Shown in pieces: positions 1 to 8,025 of a stretch of 24,810 bases of DNA. Each line of letters opens with the position of its first letter. Positions within the stretch are counted from its first letter, which is position 1. The translations under genes and the position numbers were made by a program. The stretch is from JAJFTV01 sp964426355 (lineage in GTDB: Bacteria; Chloroflexota; Anaerolineae; Anaerolineales; Anaerolineaceae), in the NCBI GenBank assembly GCA_964426355.1, contig CAYRRA010000044.1, positions 1 to 24,810 on the forward strand, read 5' to 3'. A model generated the notes under the pieces. That model did no database searches. It had not been told where the DNA came from and saw only the letters and a program-made list of their open reading frames with translations.

Positions 1-69
1 CAGCGCATTGCAAGATGTGAGCAGCATTCCTAAAAGTAAAACCGTGCTTACTACAATTTTTTTGTTCAT
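1..69 (-). CDS. Lipoprotein N-terminus (partial, cut by window start)
   Basis: Only the first 23 codons are present. They encode a short Lys-Lys N-region, a hydrophobic stretch and an L-T-S-C lipobox with Cys at residue 20, which is a lipoprotein signal peptide. The mature protein would be lipid-anchored outside the cytoplasmic membrane. A strong SD (GGAGG) lies about 10 bases before the ATG. It follows the sensor kinase gene on the same strand after about 237 bases, with its own candidate promoter between them, so it may be a target of that two-component system. Its function cannot be judged from this fragment. Confidence 0.7.
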   Translation of the reverse strand, partial: MNKKIVVSTVLLLGMLLTSCNAL

Positions 70-189
70 ATTACCTCTTACCTCCAATACATAAAGTAAC
101 TCTTGTATCCATGACCGCATGAGGGAAAATCTTTTCCTTCTCAGCTCATACACAGTGTACAGCCACAATTTACCTACGTCTTTATGTTT

Positions 190-218
190 TTTATAAGGGA
201 ACTTTAAGGTTACATTAA
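190..218 (-). promoter_or_regulatory. Candidate promoter of the partial lipoprotein gene
   Basis: On the minus strand a TATAAA -10 (195..190) lies 17 bases below a poor -35, TTAATG (218..213). The weak -35 overlaps two TTAA-containing half-sites about 11 bases apart on the plus strand (near 205-225), the spacing used by OmpR/PhoB-type regulators. This fits an activator-dependent promoter, but the match is loose. Confidence 0.3.
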
Positions 219-306
219 CGTGAACACGAGATGAAGATTTTTTACCCACCCTGCCATTAAAGGTAGTGGGGGGAATTAGACAAAGAAATTCTGAATTGGG
301 GGCACA

Positions 307-1722
307 TTAAGAAGCAGGCAGCCAAAGCGTGAACTGGCTTCCCACACCGGGTTCGCTTTGCAGTTCAATTCTACCTCCATGCGCTTTGACCAGGTCACGG
401 GCAATACTCAGCCCCAACCCCATTCCCTGCTTTACCCGCTTGCCATAATCACCGCGGTAAAACGGCTCGAAGATTTTCCCCTGTTCCTCATAAGAAATAC
501 CCGCGCCGCTGTCTTGAACGCGTATCCAAACCTCTTTTCCTTCAACACCGGCGGTAATGCGCACCTGTCCCCCTGTTGGTGTGTACTTGATGGCATTACT
601 GGCGAGATTACCCATCACCTGTCCCATCCGAAACGGGTCGATTTGAACAGGGGGGATATCATCAGGGATTTCTTCCAACCACTCCAGTTTTTTCTCCATT
701 GCTGCGGTCTTCCAGGTGCGCAAAACGCTCAGGAGCCATTCATGCAGGTGCACTTCGCTTCGGCTTAACTCCATATCACCCAACACCTGGTCGTACAAAT
801 GCGCCAGGTCATCGACAACGTGCTGCAAACGGCTGGCTTCTTCATCCATTCCTTGCGTCAGGTCGTCGAACAACAGCGGGTCTTTGGCTGCACCCTGTGA
901 AAGCGCCTGTATGGCAGAACGGAGTGCACCCAGGGGGCGGCTGATTTCGTGCACCAGGTTTGCCAGGAGCTGACGGCGCGCCTGTTCCAGGCTGTGCAAC
1001 TGCTCAACAAGGAAATTCACCGCTCTTACCTGTCGACGCAAATCATCGGGTCCTTTCTCCACCAAAGGCTCGTAACGCCTTCCTGTCGCCAGGTCATTTA
1101 TGGCGCGCGTCACCTCCTGGATCGGGCGACCAATACTAACCGCCAGCAGCGACCCCAAAACCACGCTTACAAACAGCCCCAGCAGCAGCACCAATGCAAT
1201 CAGAAAGCGAAAGCGAACAAAGAGGTCATACGCTGAGGCAACCTGGTAACTGACCCTCACGATGCCAATCACGCGGTTGACAGGGTCTAGTACCGGGGCA
1301 TATACATCCACAAGAACATCGTTTTGTTTGAATAAAGCGTAATTGGTCAGCGCAATTTGCTCTCCCATGCGTGCCCGTGCCAAACCCGGCAAATCGAGGG
1401 CGCTGCCCAACAACTCAAGATCATCTGGCTCGCTCGAATAGAGCATCTCGCCGCGGCTGTTGAAAAACATCACCTTGATGTTCGGGTCCAGGTTTACCCT
1501 GTTCAACATGCGCTCGGATAAAACCGGGTTGCCGAACAATTCGTACTCCGCCCGGCTGATTTCCACCAACAGGTTGGCGTCGCCCACCAGGTTCTGGGCA
1601 AACTGCGGGATGAGGAACTGTCGCTCCAGCAGGTAGATCAAACCAACCCCCATCAAAGGGATCATCACGACCAGGGGTAACACCTGGCTGAGAATGAGCC
1701 GGCTGCGCAGTGTGCGAAACAT
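307..1722 (-). CDS. HAMP-domain sensor histidine kinase
   Basis: A membrane histidine kinase of 471 residues. Transmembrane segments are at about 9-32 and 172-196, flanking an extracytoplasmic sensor region of about 140 residues. A HAMP linker follows (about 195-248), then a HisKA domain whose H-box reads NLVHEISRPL with the phosphoacceptor at His258, and a HATPase domain with DSGAGI and GLGLSI nucleotide-binding boxes. I chose the ATG at 1722 over the TTG one codon upstream because the AGGAGG SD is then 4 bases away rather than 1. This ATG overlaps the regulator's TGA stop by one base, so the pair is translationally coupled. The kinase should phosphorylate the regulator encoded just upstream. 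The ligand is unknown. Confidence 0.93.
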   Translation of the reverse strand: MFRTLRSRLILSQVLPLVVMIPLMGVGLIYLLERQFLIPQFAQNLVGDANLLVEISRAEYELFGNPVLSERMLNRVNLDPNIKVMFFNSRGEMLYSSEPDDLELLGSALDLPGLARARMGEQIALTNYALFKQNDVLVDVYAPVLDPVNRVIGIVRVSYQVASAYDLFVRFRFLIALVLLLGLFVSVVLGSLLAVSIGRPIQEVTRAINDLATGRRYEPLVEKGPDDLRRQVRAVNFLVEQLHSLEQARRQLLANLVHEISRPLGALRSAIQALSQGAAKDPLLFDDLTQGMDEEASRLQHVVDDLAHLYDQVLGDMELSRSEVHLHEWLLSVLRTWKTAAMEKKLEWLEEIPDDIPPVQIDPFRMGQVMGNLASNAIKYTPTGGQVRITAGVEGKEVWIRVQDSGAGISYEEQGKIFEPFYRGDYGKRVKQGMGLGLSIARDLVKAHGGRIELQSEPGVGSQFTLWLPAS

Positions 1723-2417
1723 CAATCCTCCTGCACCAGTTTGTACCCAACGCCGCGTACGGTGATCAGCTTTTGTGGGGCGTTGGGTGTTTTCTCAATC
1801 TTTTCCCGCAGCCAGCGGATATGAACATAGACAACCTGTGGCTGCCCTGCAAACTCTGCTCCCCAAACGCGCGCCAGTAGTTCATCGACTGAAAACACGC
1901 GATTGGGTTCGGATGCCAGCACATACAGCAAATCGAACTCGCGCGGGGATAAATCTTTAGGAATGCCATTCACTTTAACCACGTGCGCCGCCGGGTCAAC
2001 AACAAGGTCACCAACCTCAATTGCAACCGGGGTTGTGGGTTCGCTTTCGCTGCGCCCAAAACGCCGCAGCACTGCTTTGATATGCGCCAGGAGCACGTTC
2101 AGGTCAAACGGCTTGGTGATGTAATCATCCGCGCCCAGTTCCAACCCCAGGGCTTCATCCAGTTCACGCCGGCGGGCGGTGACAAAAATCACCGGGATAT
2201 CGCGCTGTGCCTTCAGGTTTCGCAAAGCGTCCAGCCCATCCATCCCCGGCAGTCCAATATCCAGGAGTACCAGGTCAGGCATTTCCTGTTGCGCCAGCGC
2301 CAGACCATCTTCAGCATTGGCTGCGCTGAATGTGCGATAACCTGCCTGTTCCAGGTTGAAAGCCAGGCTGCGGCGCATCAGGGCATCATCATCCACAATC
2401 AGGATTTGTTTTGTCAT
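1722..2417 (-). CDS. OmpR/PhoB-family response regulator
   Basis: A 231-residue two-domain regulator. The receiver domain (about 1-120) has the acidic pair D9/D10, phosphoacceptor D53 in LLDIGLPG, and the conserved Lys102 in ITKPFD. A winged-helix DNA-binding domain fills about 135-230 (SPREFDLLYVLA and the C-terminal VRGVGYKL hairpin are typical). It lies 37 bases after the nitroreductase stop and overlaps the kinase start, so the three genes look like one transcript. By family it binds DNA direct repeats when phosphorylated. Candidate half-sites exist upstream of the partial lipoprotein near 205-225. Confidence 0.95.
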   Translation of the reverse strand: MTKQILIVDDDALMRRSLAFNLEQAGYRTFSAANAEDGLALAQQEMPDLVLLDIGLPGMDGLDALRNLKAQRDIPVIFVTARRRELDEALGLELGADDYITKPFDLNVLLAHIKAVLRRFGRSESEPTTPVAIEVGDLVVDPAAHVVKVNGIPKDLSPREFDLLYVLASEPNRVFSVDELLARVWGAEFAGQPQVVYVHIRWLREKIEKTPNAPQKLITVRGVGYKLVQED

Positions 2418-2454
2418 CGCTTATGCGCTCCACTCAATGCTCAAACCCGTTTTC

Positions 2455-3195
2455 TTACTTTTTCTTCCCCAGCGCAGCCAGGTAGACAACCAGCATCTCC
2501 TCGCCGTCCAGACCCAACAAGTCGTTCAATTCGTCATCCTCGTATGCTGCAATCGCACAGGTTCCGCAGCCCAGGGCTTCACCCGCCAGGTACAGGTTCT
2601 GGCAGACATGCCCGGCATCCAGGTGCAGATAACGGTAACCGCGCTCTACATAACGCCAGGTCATACGCTTCACATCTGCTGCCCAGAAGAACGTGACAGC
2701 GCTGTTGGAGACCATTTTTTGCTTCCAGCAGGCTTTTTCCAAACGCTGGGCAATACCTTCCGAGAGGTCCACCTCCACCAGCCCGTGCTCGATGGCTACA
2801 AAACGATACACACCCGGTGTCAGCCCCTGCACACGGTTGACCAGCACAAACGTCTCAAAAGCGTGGCGCGCACCCGCTGACGGGACCGTGCGCAAGGTTA
2901 CCGGACGGTTGGTCACTTCCTTGACACCCTGGGTAAGCCAGAGAAGCAGCGATAATTCCTCCAGTGTAAGCGGTTCTTTGCTGTACTGGCGCACACTGAC
3001 GCGCTGCTCGATTGCCCTGCGCAGATCAAGAGAAGGCATTTCGAGTGCAGCCGGTTTGGGCAGCTCGATCCATTTATCACCCGTTGAGCGACCCAATTCC
3101 AAAGCCGGTTGAGGCTGACGTTGTTCCTGAGGCGATGGTTTGAGGTGTTTATATTTTGTCTTCTCGATAAATTCACGCCCGCTGTTCGCTTCCAT
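2455..3195 (-). CDS. SagB-type nitroreductase-family dehydrogenase
   Basis: A 246-residue protein of the nitroreductase (FMN-dependent) fold, SagB/ThcOx-like subgroup. RRAIEQRVSVRQYS is the typical FMN-binding N-terminal motif of the domain. Further on are PSAGARHAFE, GVYRF and HLDAGHVCQNLYLAGEALGCG, all characteristic of SagB-type proteins. SagB proteins in toxin clusters oxidise azolines, but stand-alone members like this one, with no YcaO or precursor gene nearby, have no known substrate. I start at the ATG at 3195 because AAGGAG lies just upstream. The in-frame ATG at 3225 would sit at the predicted transcription start of a perfect TATAAT and lacks a good SD. First gene of the run with the two-component pair. 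Confidence 0.9.
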   Translation of the reverse strand: MEANSGREFIEKTKYKHLKPSPQEQRQPQPALELGRSTGDKWIELPKPAALEMPSLDLRRAIEQRVSVRQYSKEPLTLEELSLLLWLTQGVKEVTNRPVTLRTVPSAGARHAFETFVLVNRVQGLTPGVYRFVAIEHGLVEVDLSEGIAQRLEKACWKQKMVSNSAVTFFWAADVKRMTWRYVERGYRYLHLDAGHVCQNLYLAGEALGCGTCAIAAYEDDELNDLLGLDGEEMLVVYLAALGKKK

Positions 3196-3230
3196 TCTGC
3201 ATCTCCTTGCTGTATCTGTTTTCATCTCTC

Positions 3231-3240
3231 ATTATATAAT
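3231..3240. promoter_or_regulatory. Symmetrical -10 shared by divergent genes
   Basis: The palindrome ATTATATAAT contains TATAAT on both strands (minus 3236..3231, plus 3235..3240). It lies between the nitroreductase (start 3195, minus) and the M28 peptidase (start 3303, plus). Neither side has a good -35 at 16-18 bases. It is likely a bidirectional promoter core. Confidence 0.5.
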
Positions 3241-3302
3241 TCAAGAAGCATTCAGAAAAGGCAGCACAGCAATCTTATCGGATACAAGGAGAACGATAAA
3301 CG

Positions 3303-4664
3303 ATGTCAATTCAATTTGATGGACAGCGAACCTATAAGCATATCGAATACCTATCAAAAACCATCGGCGCGCGCGTGAGTGGCACCGAACAGGAAAAAAA
3401 AGCCGCAGATTACGTCGCCGGGCAGTTTGAAGCCTTCGGGCTGAAACCGCAAATTCTGACTTTTAATGTTGACAACGACGTGGCTACCCATTTCAAACTG
3501 GAAATCATCGAGCCCACCCTGGGAGAGATACAAGCACTGCCGCTGGTTGGCACACCGGACACCCCGGACGAGGGTCTGAGCGCAGAGATCGTCTTTGTCG
3601 AAACCCAGCACCCTCCTCACATCGGCAGGCATATCGAAGGAAAAATCGTGTTTCTGGTCAATGGCGGACTTTTGGGGCGCGACTTGCAGCCACTGCTGAA
3701 ATATAAGCCATTGGCATTGGTGCTGGTAGGCAAGACCGTTGGTGCAGACCCCAACACCTTCCACGTCATCATGAAAGAGACCAACAAACCCTTTGACCTC
3801 ATCCCAACCCTGCACATCACGTATCAAGATGCGTTAAACATCTTCAACGCAGGTGCAAAACGAGCGCGTATCCTGCTGAAAACTGAGCGTAAGCCGAGTC
3901 AATCGTATGTGGTCTATGCAGACGTTCCCGGCAGCAGTTTCCCCGATGAAATCATCGTGATCGGCGGGCACATGGACAGCGTGCCGCGCGATCCCGGCGC
4001 AACGGATAATGCCGCCGGCACCGCCACCATGCTGGAACTGGCGCGCCTGTACGCCGAGCGCGGTTCCAAACGCACGCTGCGTTTTGCAGCCTGGGGCAGC
4101 GAAGAGGGTGGTTTGTTGGGCAGCATGAAATATGTCCTGGAACTGAAGAAAAAACATTTGCAGGAAAAACAGGCTAAAGACTACATTGAGGGTTACAGTA
4201 ACACCGAAATGGAACAGCATCTGCTCAACATCAACCTGGATGTGCTGGGGATGAGCCTGGGCAGCAACGCCGCTTATTATGTCGGTCCTCAAGCGCTGGG
4301 GGAGTACGTAAAAACACTCTCCTGCGAGCTGGGTGTGCATCACACTGTCAGCACAAAGCTGTACGGTTCCGATCATCTCAGCTTTGCGAATATTGGCGTG
4401 CCATCGGTAGCCTTTGCGCGCGAAGGGGTCGGCACACAGTATATGCACACCGCCGGCGATGCACTCGACCTGATCAGCGCTGATCAACTTGCCAGCGTGG
4501 GCAACATGCTGGATGTGCTCATCTCACGCACGGCTGCCGAGGGGATGGTCTACCCATTTGAGCGCAGCCTGCCCGAAATGGATGCGGAAACAGAAAGACT
4601 GATCAAGAAACGCATCGACTATGTGGTCGACTTTTTGGGCGAAGACCCGGAATTAAAAAAATAG
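3303..4664 (+). CDS. M28-family zinc metallopeptidase
   Basis: A 453-residue aminopeptidase-like protein. The co-catalytic zinc site of family M28 is complete: GGHMDS (H223, D225), GATDNAAGT (bridging D235), SEEGG (E267 general base, E268 ligand), NLDVLG (D313) and MHTAGD (H382). Residues about 90-200 look like the protease-associated domain often inserted in this family. There is no signal peptide or membrane segment, so it should be cytoplasmic, trimming N-terminal residues from peptides; the exact specificity cannot be read. SD AAGGAG is 11 bases before the ATG. It is transcribed alone, divergently from the nitroreductase and convergently with the hydrolase gene at 4717. Confidence 0.93.
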   Translation: MSIQFDGQRTYKHIEYLSKTIGARVSGTEQEKKAADYVAGQFEAFGLKPQILTFNVDNDVATHFKLEIIEPTLGEIQALPLVGTPDTPDEGLSAEIVFVETQHPPHIGRHIEGKIVFLVNGGLLGRDLQPLLKYKPLALVLVGKTVGADPNTFHVIMKETNKPFDLIPTLHITYQDALNIFNAGAKRARILLKTERKPSQSYVVYADVPGSSFPDEIIVIGGHMDSVPRDPGATDNAAGTATMLELARLYAERGSKRTLRFAAWGSEEGGLLGSMKYVLELKKKHLQEKQAKDYIEGYSNTEMEQHLLNINLDVLGMSLGSNAAYYVGPQALGEYVKTLSCELGVHHTVSTKLYGSDHLSFANIGVPSVAFAREGVGTQYMHTAGDALDLISADQLASVGNMLDVLISRTAAEGMVYPFERSLPEMDAETERLIKKRIDYVVDFLGEDPELKK

Positions 4665-4672
4665 CGAAACAG

Positions 4673-4711
4673 TGCCTGTACATTTGGAGCACTGTGCCAT
4701 TTGTACAGGCA
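4673..4711. terminator. Inverted repeat between convergent genes
   Basis: TGCCTGTACA (4673-4682) is perfectly complementary to TGTACAGGCA (4702-4711), with a 19-base loop that has its own small GCAC/GTGC pairing. It lies 8 bases after the peptidase stop and 5 bases past the hydrolase stop on the other strand, so it could end both transcripts. There is no clear U-tract on either side. Confidence 0.45.
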
Positions 4712-4716
4712 ATTCT

Positions 4717-5658
4717 TTACGGTTCAATCACAGCACCTGCGCCGATCTGGACAAAATCAGAACCAAAAGCCTGGCGGAACAGCTCAATTGCAGTCGTTCC
4801 GGTGCAGTGCGAAGGCGCGGCACGCCTGACTCCCAATGCCTTGAGTTCAGCGATCACGTCCTGCACTTGAGCGGCGGAATAATCGTAGAGATGAAAGCCC
4901 CCCAGCACCAGGTCAATTTCGCCGTGCTCGCGGGCATGCTGTACGATGTTAACAATTCCAGGATGGGCGCAGCCAGTAACCACAACCAATCCTTGCTCCA
5001 TCTCGATGACCAATGCCTGTTCAACGGTGGAGCCGCCAATCTCACCGGTTAAGAAGATTCCTGGGGCAATCTCCTGCCATCCATCAACCTCGACCAGCCG
5101 GTCCGGCGTCCGGTAAGGTGCTTTGAGTGTCTCGCTGAATGAGCGCGGGACGTACAGAGTTGCCTGCGGGGCGAGACCGCTCAAGGCAGGCAGCCCGTTG
5201 ATATGATCGCCGTGTTGATGCGAAAGCGCAATGCCGTCAATTTGCGCGGGGTCGACCCCCAGCGTGTTCATGTTAGCCAACAGGATATCACCATTCCCAC
5301 CGGTATCGAACAACAAGGTGAAATCACCGCTTTGCACCAGGCAGGCAAAGCCCCATGCCGTCTGTAAGCGTGCATCGAAAGGCATGTTGTCATAAAGGAT
5401 GGTGATGGTGACAGGCGGCGGGGTGGGTGTGTTGCTGGGTTCGGGTGTTGCGGTGTGGGTAAGCGTGGGCGTCAGAGTTTCGGTGGGCGACAGTGGTAAA
5501 AAAGGTGTCAAAGTATGGATGGGAGCAATCGGGCTGGGGGTGTCTTCAACCGAAACGGCTAAGACCGGTTCGTTCCCACGACAGGACGAAAGTAACAACG
5601 CAAGACACAGCAACAGCAAAAAATCAGCTTCTCGCCAGAAGAAACTATGTGCGCTCAT
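4717..5658 (-). CDS. Exported metallo-beta-lactamase-fold hydrolase, lipoprotein
   Basis: A 313-residue lipoprotein. The signal peptide ends in LSSC (Cys26). A Thr/Pro-rich linker follows (about 40-82) and then a metallo-beta-lactamase domain. Metal-binding residues are in SHQHGDH (H147, H149, D151, H152), GCAHPGIVNI and LGGFHLY. The GCAHPGIVN signature matches the COG1237-like group, related to the archaeal ribofuranosylaminobenzene-phosphate synthase homologues, rather than true beta-lactamases. Being lipid-anchored is unusual for this mostly cytoplasmic group. The SD (GGGAG) lies inside the 3' arm of a hairpin directly before the ATG. It lies 53 bases after the degV-like stop, probably in the same transcript. 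Substrate unknown. Confidence 0.9.
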   Translation of the reverse strand: MSAHSFFWREADFLLLLCLALLLSSCRGNEPVLAVSVEDTPSPIAPIHTLTPFLPLSPTETLTPTLTHTATPEPSNTPTPPPVTITILYDNMPFDARLQTAWGFACLVQSGDFTLLFDTGGNGDILLANMNTLGVDPAQIDGIALSHQHGDHINGLPALSGLAPQATLYVPRSFSETLKAPYRTPDRLVEVDGWQEIAPGIFLTGEIGGSTVEQALVIEMEQGLVVVTGCAHPGIVNIVQHAREHGEIDLVLGGFHLYDYSAAQVQDVIAELKALGVRRAAPSHCTGTTAIELFRQAFGSDFVQIGAGAVIEP

Positions 5659-5661
5659 ATT

Positions 5662-5692
5662 AAACTCCCTGCACTTATTGTACAGGGAGTTT
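5662..5692 (-). promoter_or_regulatory. Hairpin sequestering the hydrolase Shine-Dalgarno
   Basis: Thirteen positions (5662-5674 against 5680-5692) pair with one mismatch around a 5-base loop. On the minus strand the GGGAG SD of the hydrolase gene falls in the 3' arm, and the ATG follows three bases after the stem. There is no U-tract in that direction, so occlusion of translation is as likely as termination. On the plus strand TTTTT follows the stem, but no plus-strand gene ends here. Confidence 0.55.
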
Positions 5693-5711
5693 TTGCTTTA
5701 TCCCTGTGAAA

Positions 5712-6581
5712 TCAAGGAAGATCGGCAAAGGCAGACAGTGGAGCGTAAGCAACCCCCACCATGGTAGGACCGGTATGCGCGCCTAAAACGAGCGAAAGCG
5801 GTCCAACCGGCAGCCAATGGCATTTAAAGACCTTTTCCACCTGCTCGCGCAGCATCGCCGCGCCATCCGGGTTTTGGGCATGCAGCACCTGCACGCGCAG
5901 TTCACTGCCGGGTTCATGCTGCTTGCTCATCAGTTCCACCAGACCTTTGACGGCTTTTTCAAACAAGCGCGCCTGACCAAGCTGCGAGTATGTGCCGCGC
6001 ACTTTCTCCACGCCGATCAACGGTTTAATATGCAGCAAAGAGGCAATCAAACCCTTCATGTGGCTGATCCGACCACCATGAATCAGGTATTTCAATTCAT
6101 TTAAGGTATAAATACTGTTGCTGGCTTCTTTGATGCGCTCGATCAACACCAGTACCTGTTCTTTTGCCCAACCGGCTTTCACAGCGCGCGCTGCCGCTTC
6201 CACCATCCAGCCGGCTGCGGCAGACAGTGTCTTGGTATCGATAATGGTTACATTGGCTTCTGGCACCATCTTTGCCCCTGCGGCAGCAGCGTTGACCGTG
6301 CCGCTCAAACCCGATGAAATATGGATGGAAAGAATTTCAGGATCGGTCTCCGCCAGGCGGCGATAGACTTCGGCAAAATCGCCGGCGGATGGCTGTGAAG
6401 TGACCGGTAAACTGTTGCTCGCTTCGAGCAGTTTGTAAAACTCATCCGGGCGAATATCGATATCCTCACGATATGAACGCCCATCCAGGGTCACAACCAG
6501 GGGTACAACATGGTAATCCAACCCGGCTTTTTCTTTTTCCGGCAAAATGATATCTGCTCCGCTATCGGTTACAATCTGCAT
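5712..6581 (-). CDS. DegV-family fatty-acid-binding protein
   Basis: A 289-residue DegV/EDD-fold protein of normal family length. The N-terminal IVTDSGADI strand-loop, the TSQPSAGDF motif (about 61-69), ISSGLSGT (about 93-100) and ELKYLIHGGRIS (about 168) are family hallmarks and line the fatty-acid pocket. In characterised relatives (FakB) the protein presents a fatty acid to the kinase FakA for phosphorylation. No fakA-like DhaK/DhaL gene is visible here, so the partner must be elsewhere if it exists. GGAG lies about 9 bases before the ATG. The protein is cytoplasmic, and the gene is followed by the metallo-beta-lactamase-fold hydrolase gene on the same strand. Confidence 0.92.
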   Translation of the reverse strand: MQIVTDSGADIILPEKEKAGLDYHVVPLVVTLDGRSYREDIDIRPDEFYKLLEASNSLPVTSQPSAGDFAEVYRRLAETDPEILSIHISSGLSGTVNAAAAGAKMVPEANVTIIDTKTLSAAAGWMVEAAARAVKAGWAKEQVLVLIERIKEASNSIYTLNELKYLIHGGRISHMKGLIASLLHIKPLIGVEKVRGTYSQLGQARLFEKAVKGLVELMSKQHEPGSELRVQVLHAQNPDGAAMLREQVEKVFKCHWLPVGPLSLVLGAHTGPTMVGVAYAPLSAFADLP

Positions 6582-6835
6582 TTTTCACACTCCTACACAA
6601 AGCAGATAAATTTACGCTGCCGTAACACCACAAAACAAGAGGATGCAACGGAAAGATCATCGCCGAAAACGGATTGGTAAACAAAAGCAACAGCCATTCC
6701 GTTTTGTAATTGACCAGAAAGCTCGGCAAGATGGCTCTGGGTGAATTACACAGCGCCCTGCTGGTGAGAATGTAATTATACTTTGATGGAAGAGCTGATT
6801 TATTAATAATTTATAAAGAATTTTTGAATATCGTT

Positions 6836-7729
6836 TTACTCCCTCATTCGCTGCAAGAGCCAGGACCGGAGCGGTTCGTCCACCTTCATATCCTGCAAGA
6901 TGTCCGGATCAAGTTTATTCTCTTCATAAACCACATGCACCAGCTTATTCAACAGGCTAATGCGCCGGTCTGCCGGAACCCGCTGCTGTAAATTGTAAGG
7001 ATAAGCATAGACAGGCGGCAAGATGCGGATGCGTTCTGCTGGCAGACGGCTAACCATAAGTGTACTCAGCACAGCCTGGTGTAAAAAAATTTGATGCAGC
7101 CTGTCTTGACAAGCAGTTTGCTGATAAGCAGAGTCATTGACCAGAGTTTCGAAATGCTTAAACCAAAGTTTAAAGATGTTTTTCTGCGGGTTCACCGAGA
7201 GAGCGGCTGAGTTGAAATACGCGCGAATAACCTGACGGTCGATAAATGATTCAACCGTCATGCCGACCTCTCCCACGCCAACTTCACGGTAAACACCCTG
7301 CCAGAAGTGATCCGGCGGCTCTCCAACCGGGGAACCAACATTGCGGATATGCACCGGGCGAACGGCTGCGTCTACGGATTCGCCCAACGCAAACAAATGC
7401 GGCGGCTGAACGACCAGGGTATCGGGTGCCAGCCAGGCAAGCGATCTCACCTCCTCGCCAGCCAGTTGCTCGGCACATGCGCAGGTGTACACCTTGCGCG
7501 CAAACAAATAATCTGCAACGCTGTGTGGCAAATCCAGCGGTTTAATCTCCACACCACTACCAGACAGGTCAGAGCAGGGTGCTTCGGCGGGTGCCCCTTC
7601 AAAAACCCAAATGGGCGCGGCATTGAGTTCACCACCAAAAGAACGAATGCTGTCAATCAGCAAACGAGCTTCTTGCTTTTGTTTTAAAGAACTCACAGAG
7701 GTAAAAAATAGAACCTGATTTTGACTCAT
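6836..7729 (-). CDS. Hypothetical protein, possibly glycosyltransferase-like
   Basis: A 297-residue soluble protein I do not recognise. It begins with a hydrophobic strand (VLFFTSVSS). LAWLAPDTLVVQPP (about 97-110) and a later AYFNSAALSV (about 170-179) resemble, in order and spacing, the strand-DxD and FNSG segments of GT-A nucleotide-sugar transferases. The metal-binding DxD would be replaced by APDT, so activity is doubtful. There is no signal peptide or membrane segment. AGAGAGGAT precedes the ATG. It is transcribed toward degV with a 254-base gap, so probably separately. That gap holds a lone minus-strand TATAAT (6780..6775) without a good -35 and nothing else I can identify. The function is unassigned. 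Confidence 0.75.
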   Translation of the reverse strand: MSQNQVLFFTSVSSLKQKQEARLLIDSIRSFGGELNAAPIWVFEGAPAEAPCSDLSGSGVEIKPLDLPHSVADYLFARKVYTCACAEQLAGEEVRSLAWLAPDTLVVQPPHLFALGESVDAAVRPVHIRNVGSPVGEPPDHFWQGVYREVGVGEVGMTVESFIDRQVIRAYFNSAALSVNPQKNIFKLWFKHFETLVNDSAYQQTACQDRLHQIFLHQAVLSTLMVSRLPAERIRILPPVYAYPYNLQQRVPADRRISLLNKLVHVVYEENKLDPDILQDMKVDEPLRSWLLQRMRE

Positions 7730-7857
7730 CGTTTTATCCTCTCTTTTACTAGAAACATTTTACAGGAGGTTTGGTGTCTTGTAGTTGTTTTTTGAAAACA
7801 AAGAATGAAATCACGGTTCAACTTTAATTGGTTGACAAATTAAATTAAAAACCGTGC

Positions 7858-7887
7858 TGGACATCCAACAAAGAACTGTGATATACT
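7858..7887 (+). promoter_or_regulatory. Promoter of the rpsB-tsf-pyrH cluster
   Basis: TGGACA (7858-7863) is separated by 18 bases from TATACT (7882-7887), which has the TGn extension of an extended -10 at 7879-7881. Transcription would begin near 7894, leaving a leader of about 130 bases before rpsB. A second TTGACA at 7832-7837 has no matching -10 at the right distance. Confidence 0.6.
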
Positions 7888-7931
7888 TGACCGGCTTCTG
7901 CCGTCATGGACAGGAGTAATACTATAACGCA

Positions 7932-8000
7932 CGCTTTCCATACATTTCCCCTGCGTGCTGCCTGGGGGTCAGGCAGTGGGGGCAGTGAACGAGGAAAGCG
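7932..8000 (+). ncRNA. Structured 5' leader of rpsB
   Basis: An outer helix, CGCTTTCC (7932-7939) with GGAAAGCG (7993-8000), encloses CTGC/GCAG (7951-7954 with 7982-7985) and a perfect hairpin, CTGCCTG (7958-7964) with CAGGCAG (7970-7976), around a GGGGT loop. The fold ends 13 bases before the SD of rpsB. Ribosomal protein leaders are often autoregulatory, so a site for S2 is plausible. I do not recognise it as a named leader class. Confidence 0.45.
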
Positions 8001-8025
8001 GAGGTAAAACGCAAAGGAGTCAAAT

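Noticed and set aside
1720..1725. TTG start one codon upstream for the sensor kinase
   Set aside because: The SD would be only one base away; the ATG is properly spaced and gives the usual stop-start overlap.
1983..2696. Long plus-strand open frame opposite the response regulator and nitroreductase
   Set aside because: Antisense shadow: both covered genes have clear domains and SDs, and this frame has neither.
7826..7837. AATTGGTTGACA upstream of rpsB matches, inverted, 12 bases of the transporter promoter (12810-12821)
   Set aside because: Dozens of 12-base matches are expected by chance in 25 kb, and both sites include a -35-like TTGACA/TTGTCA.
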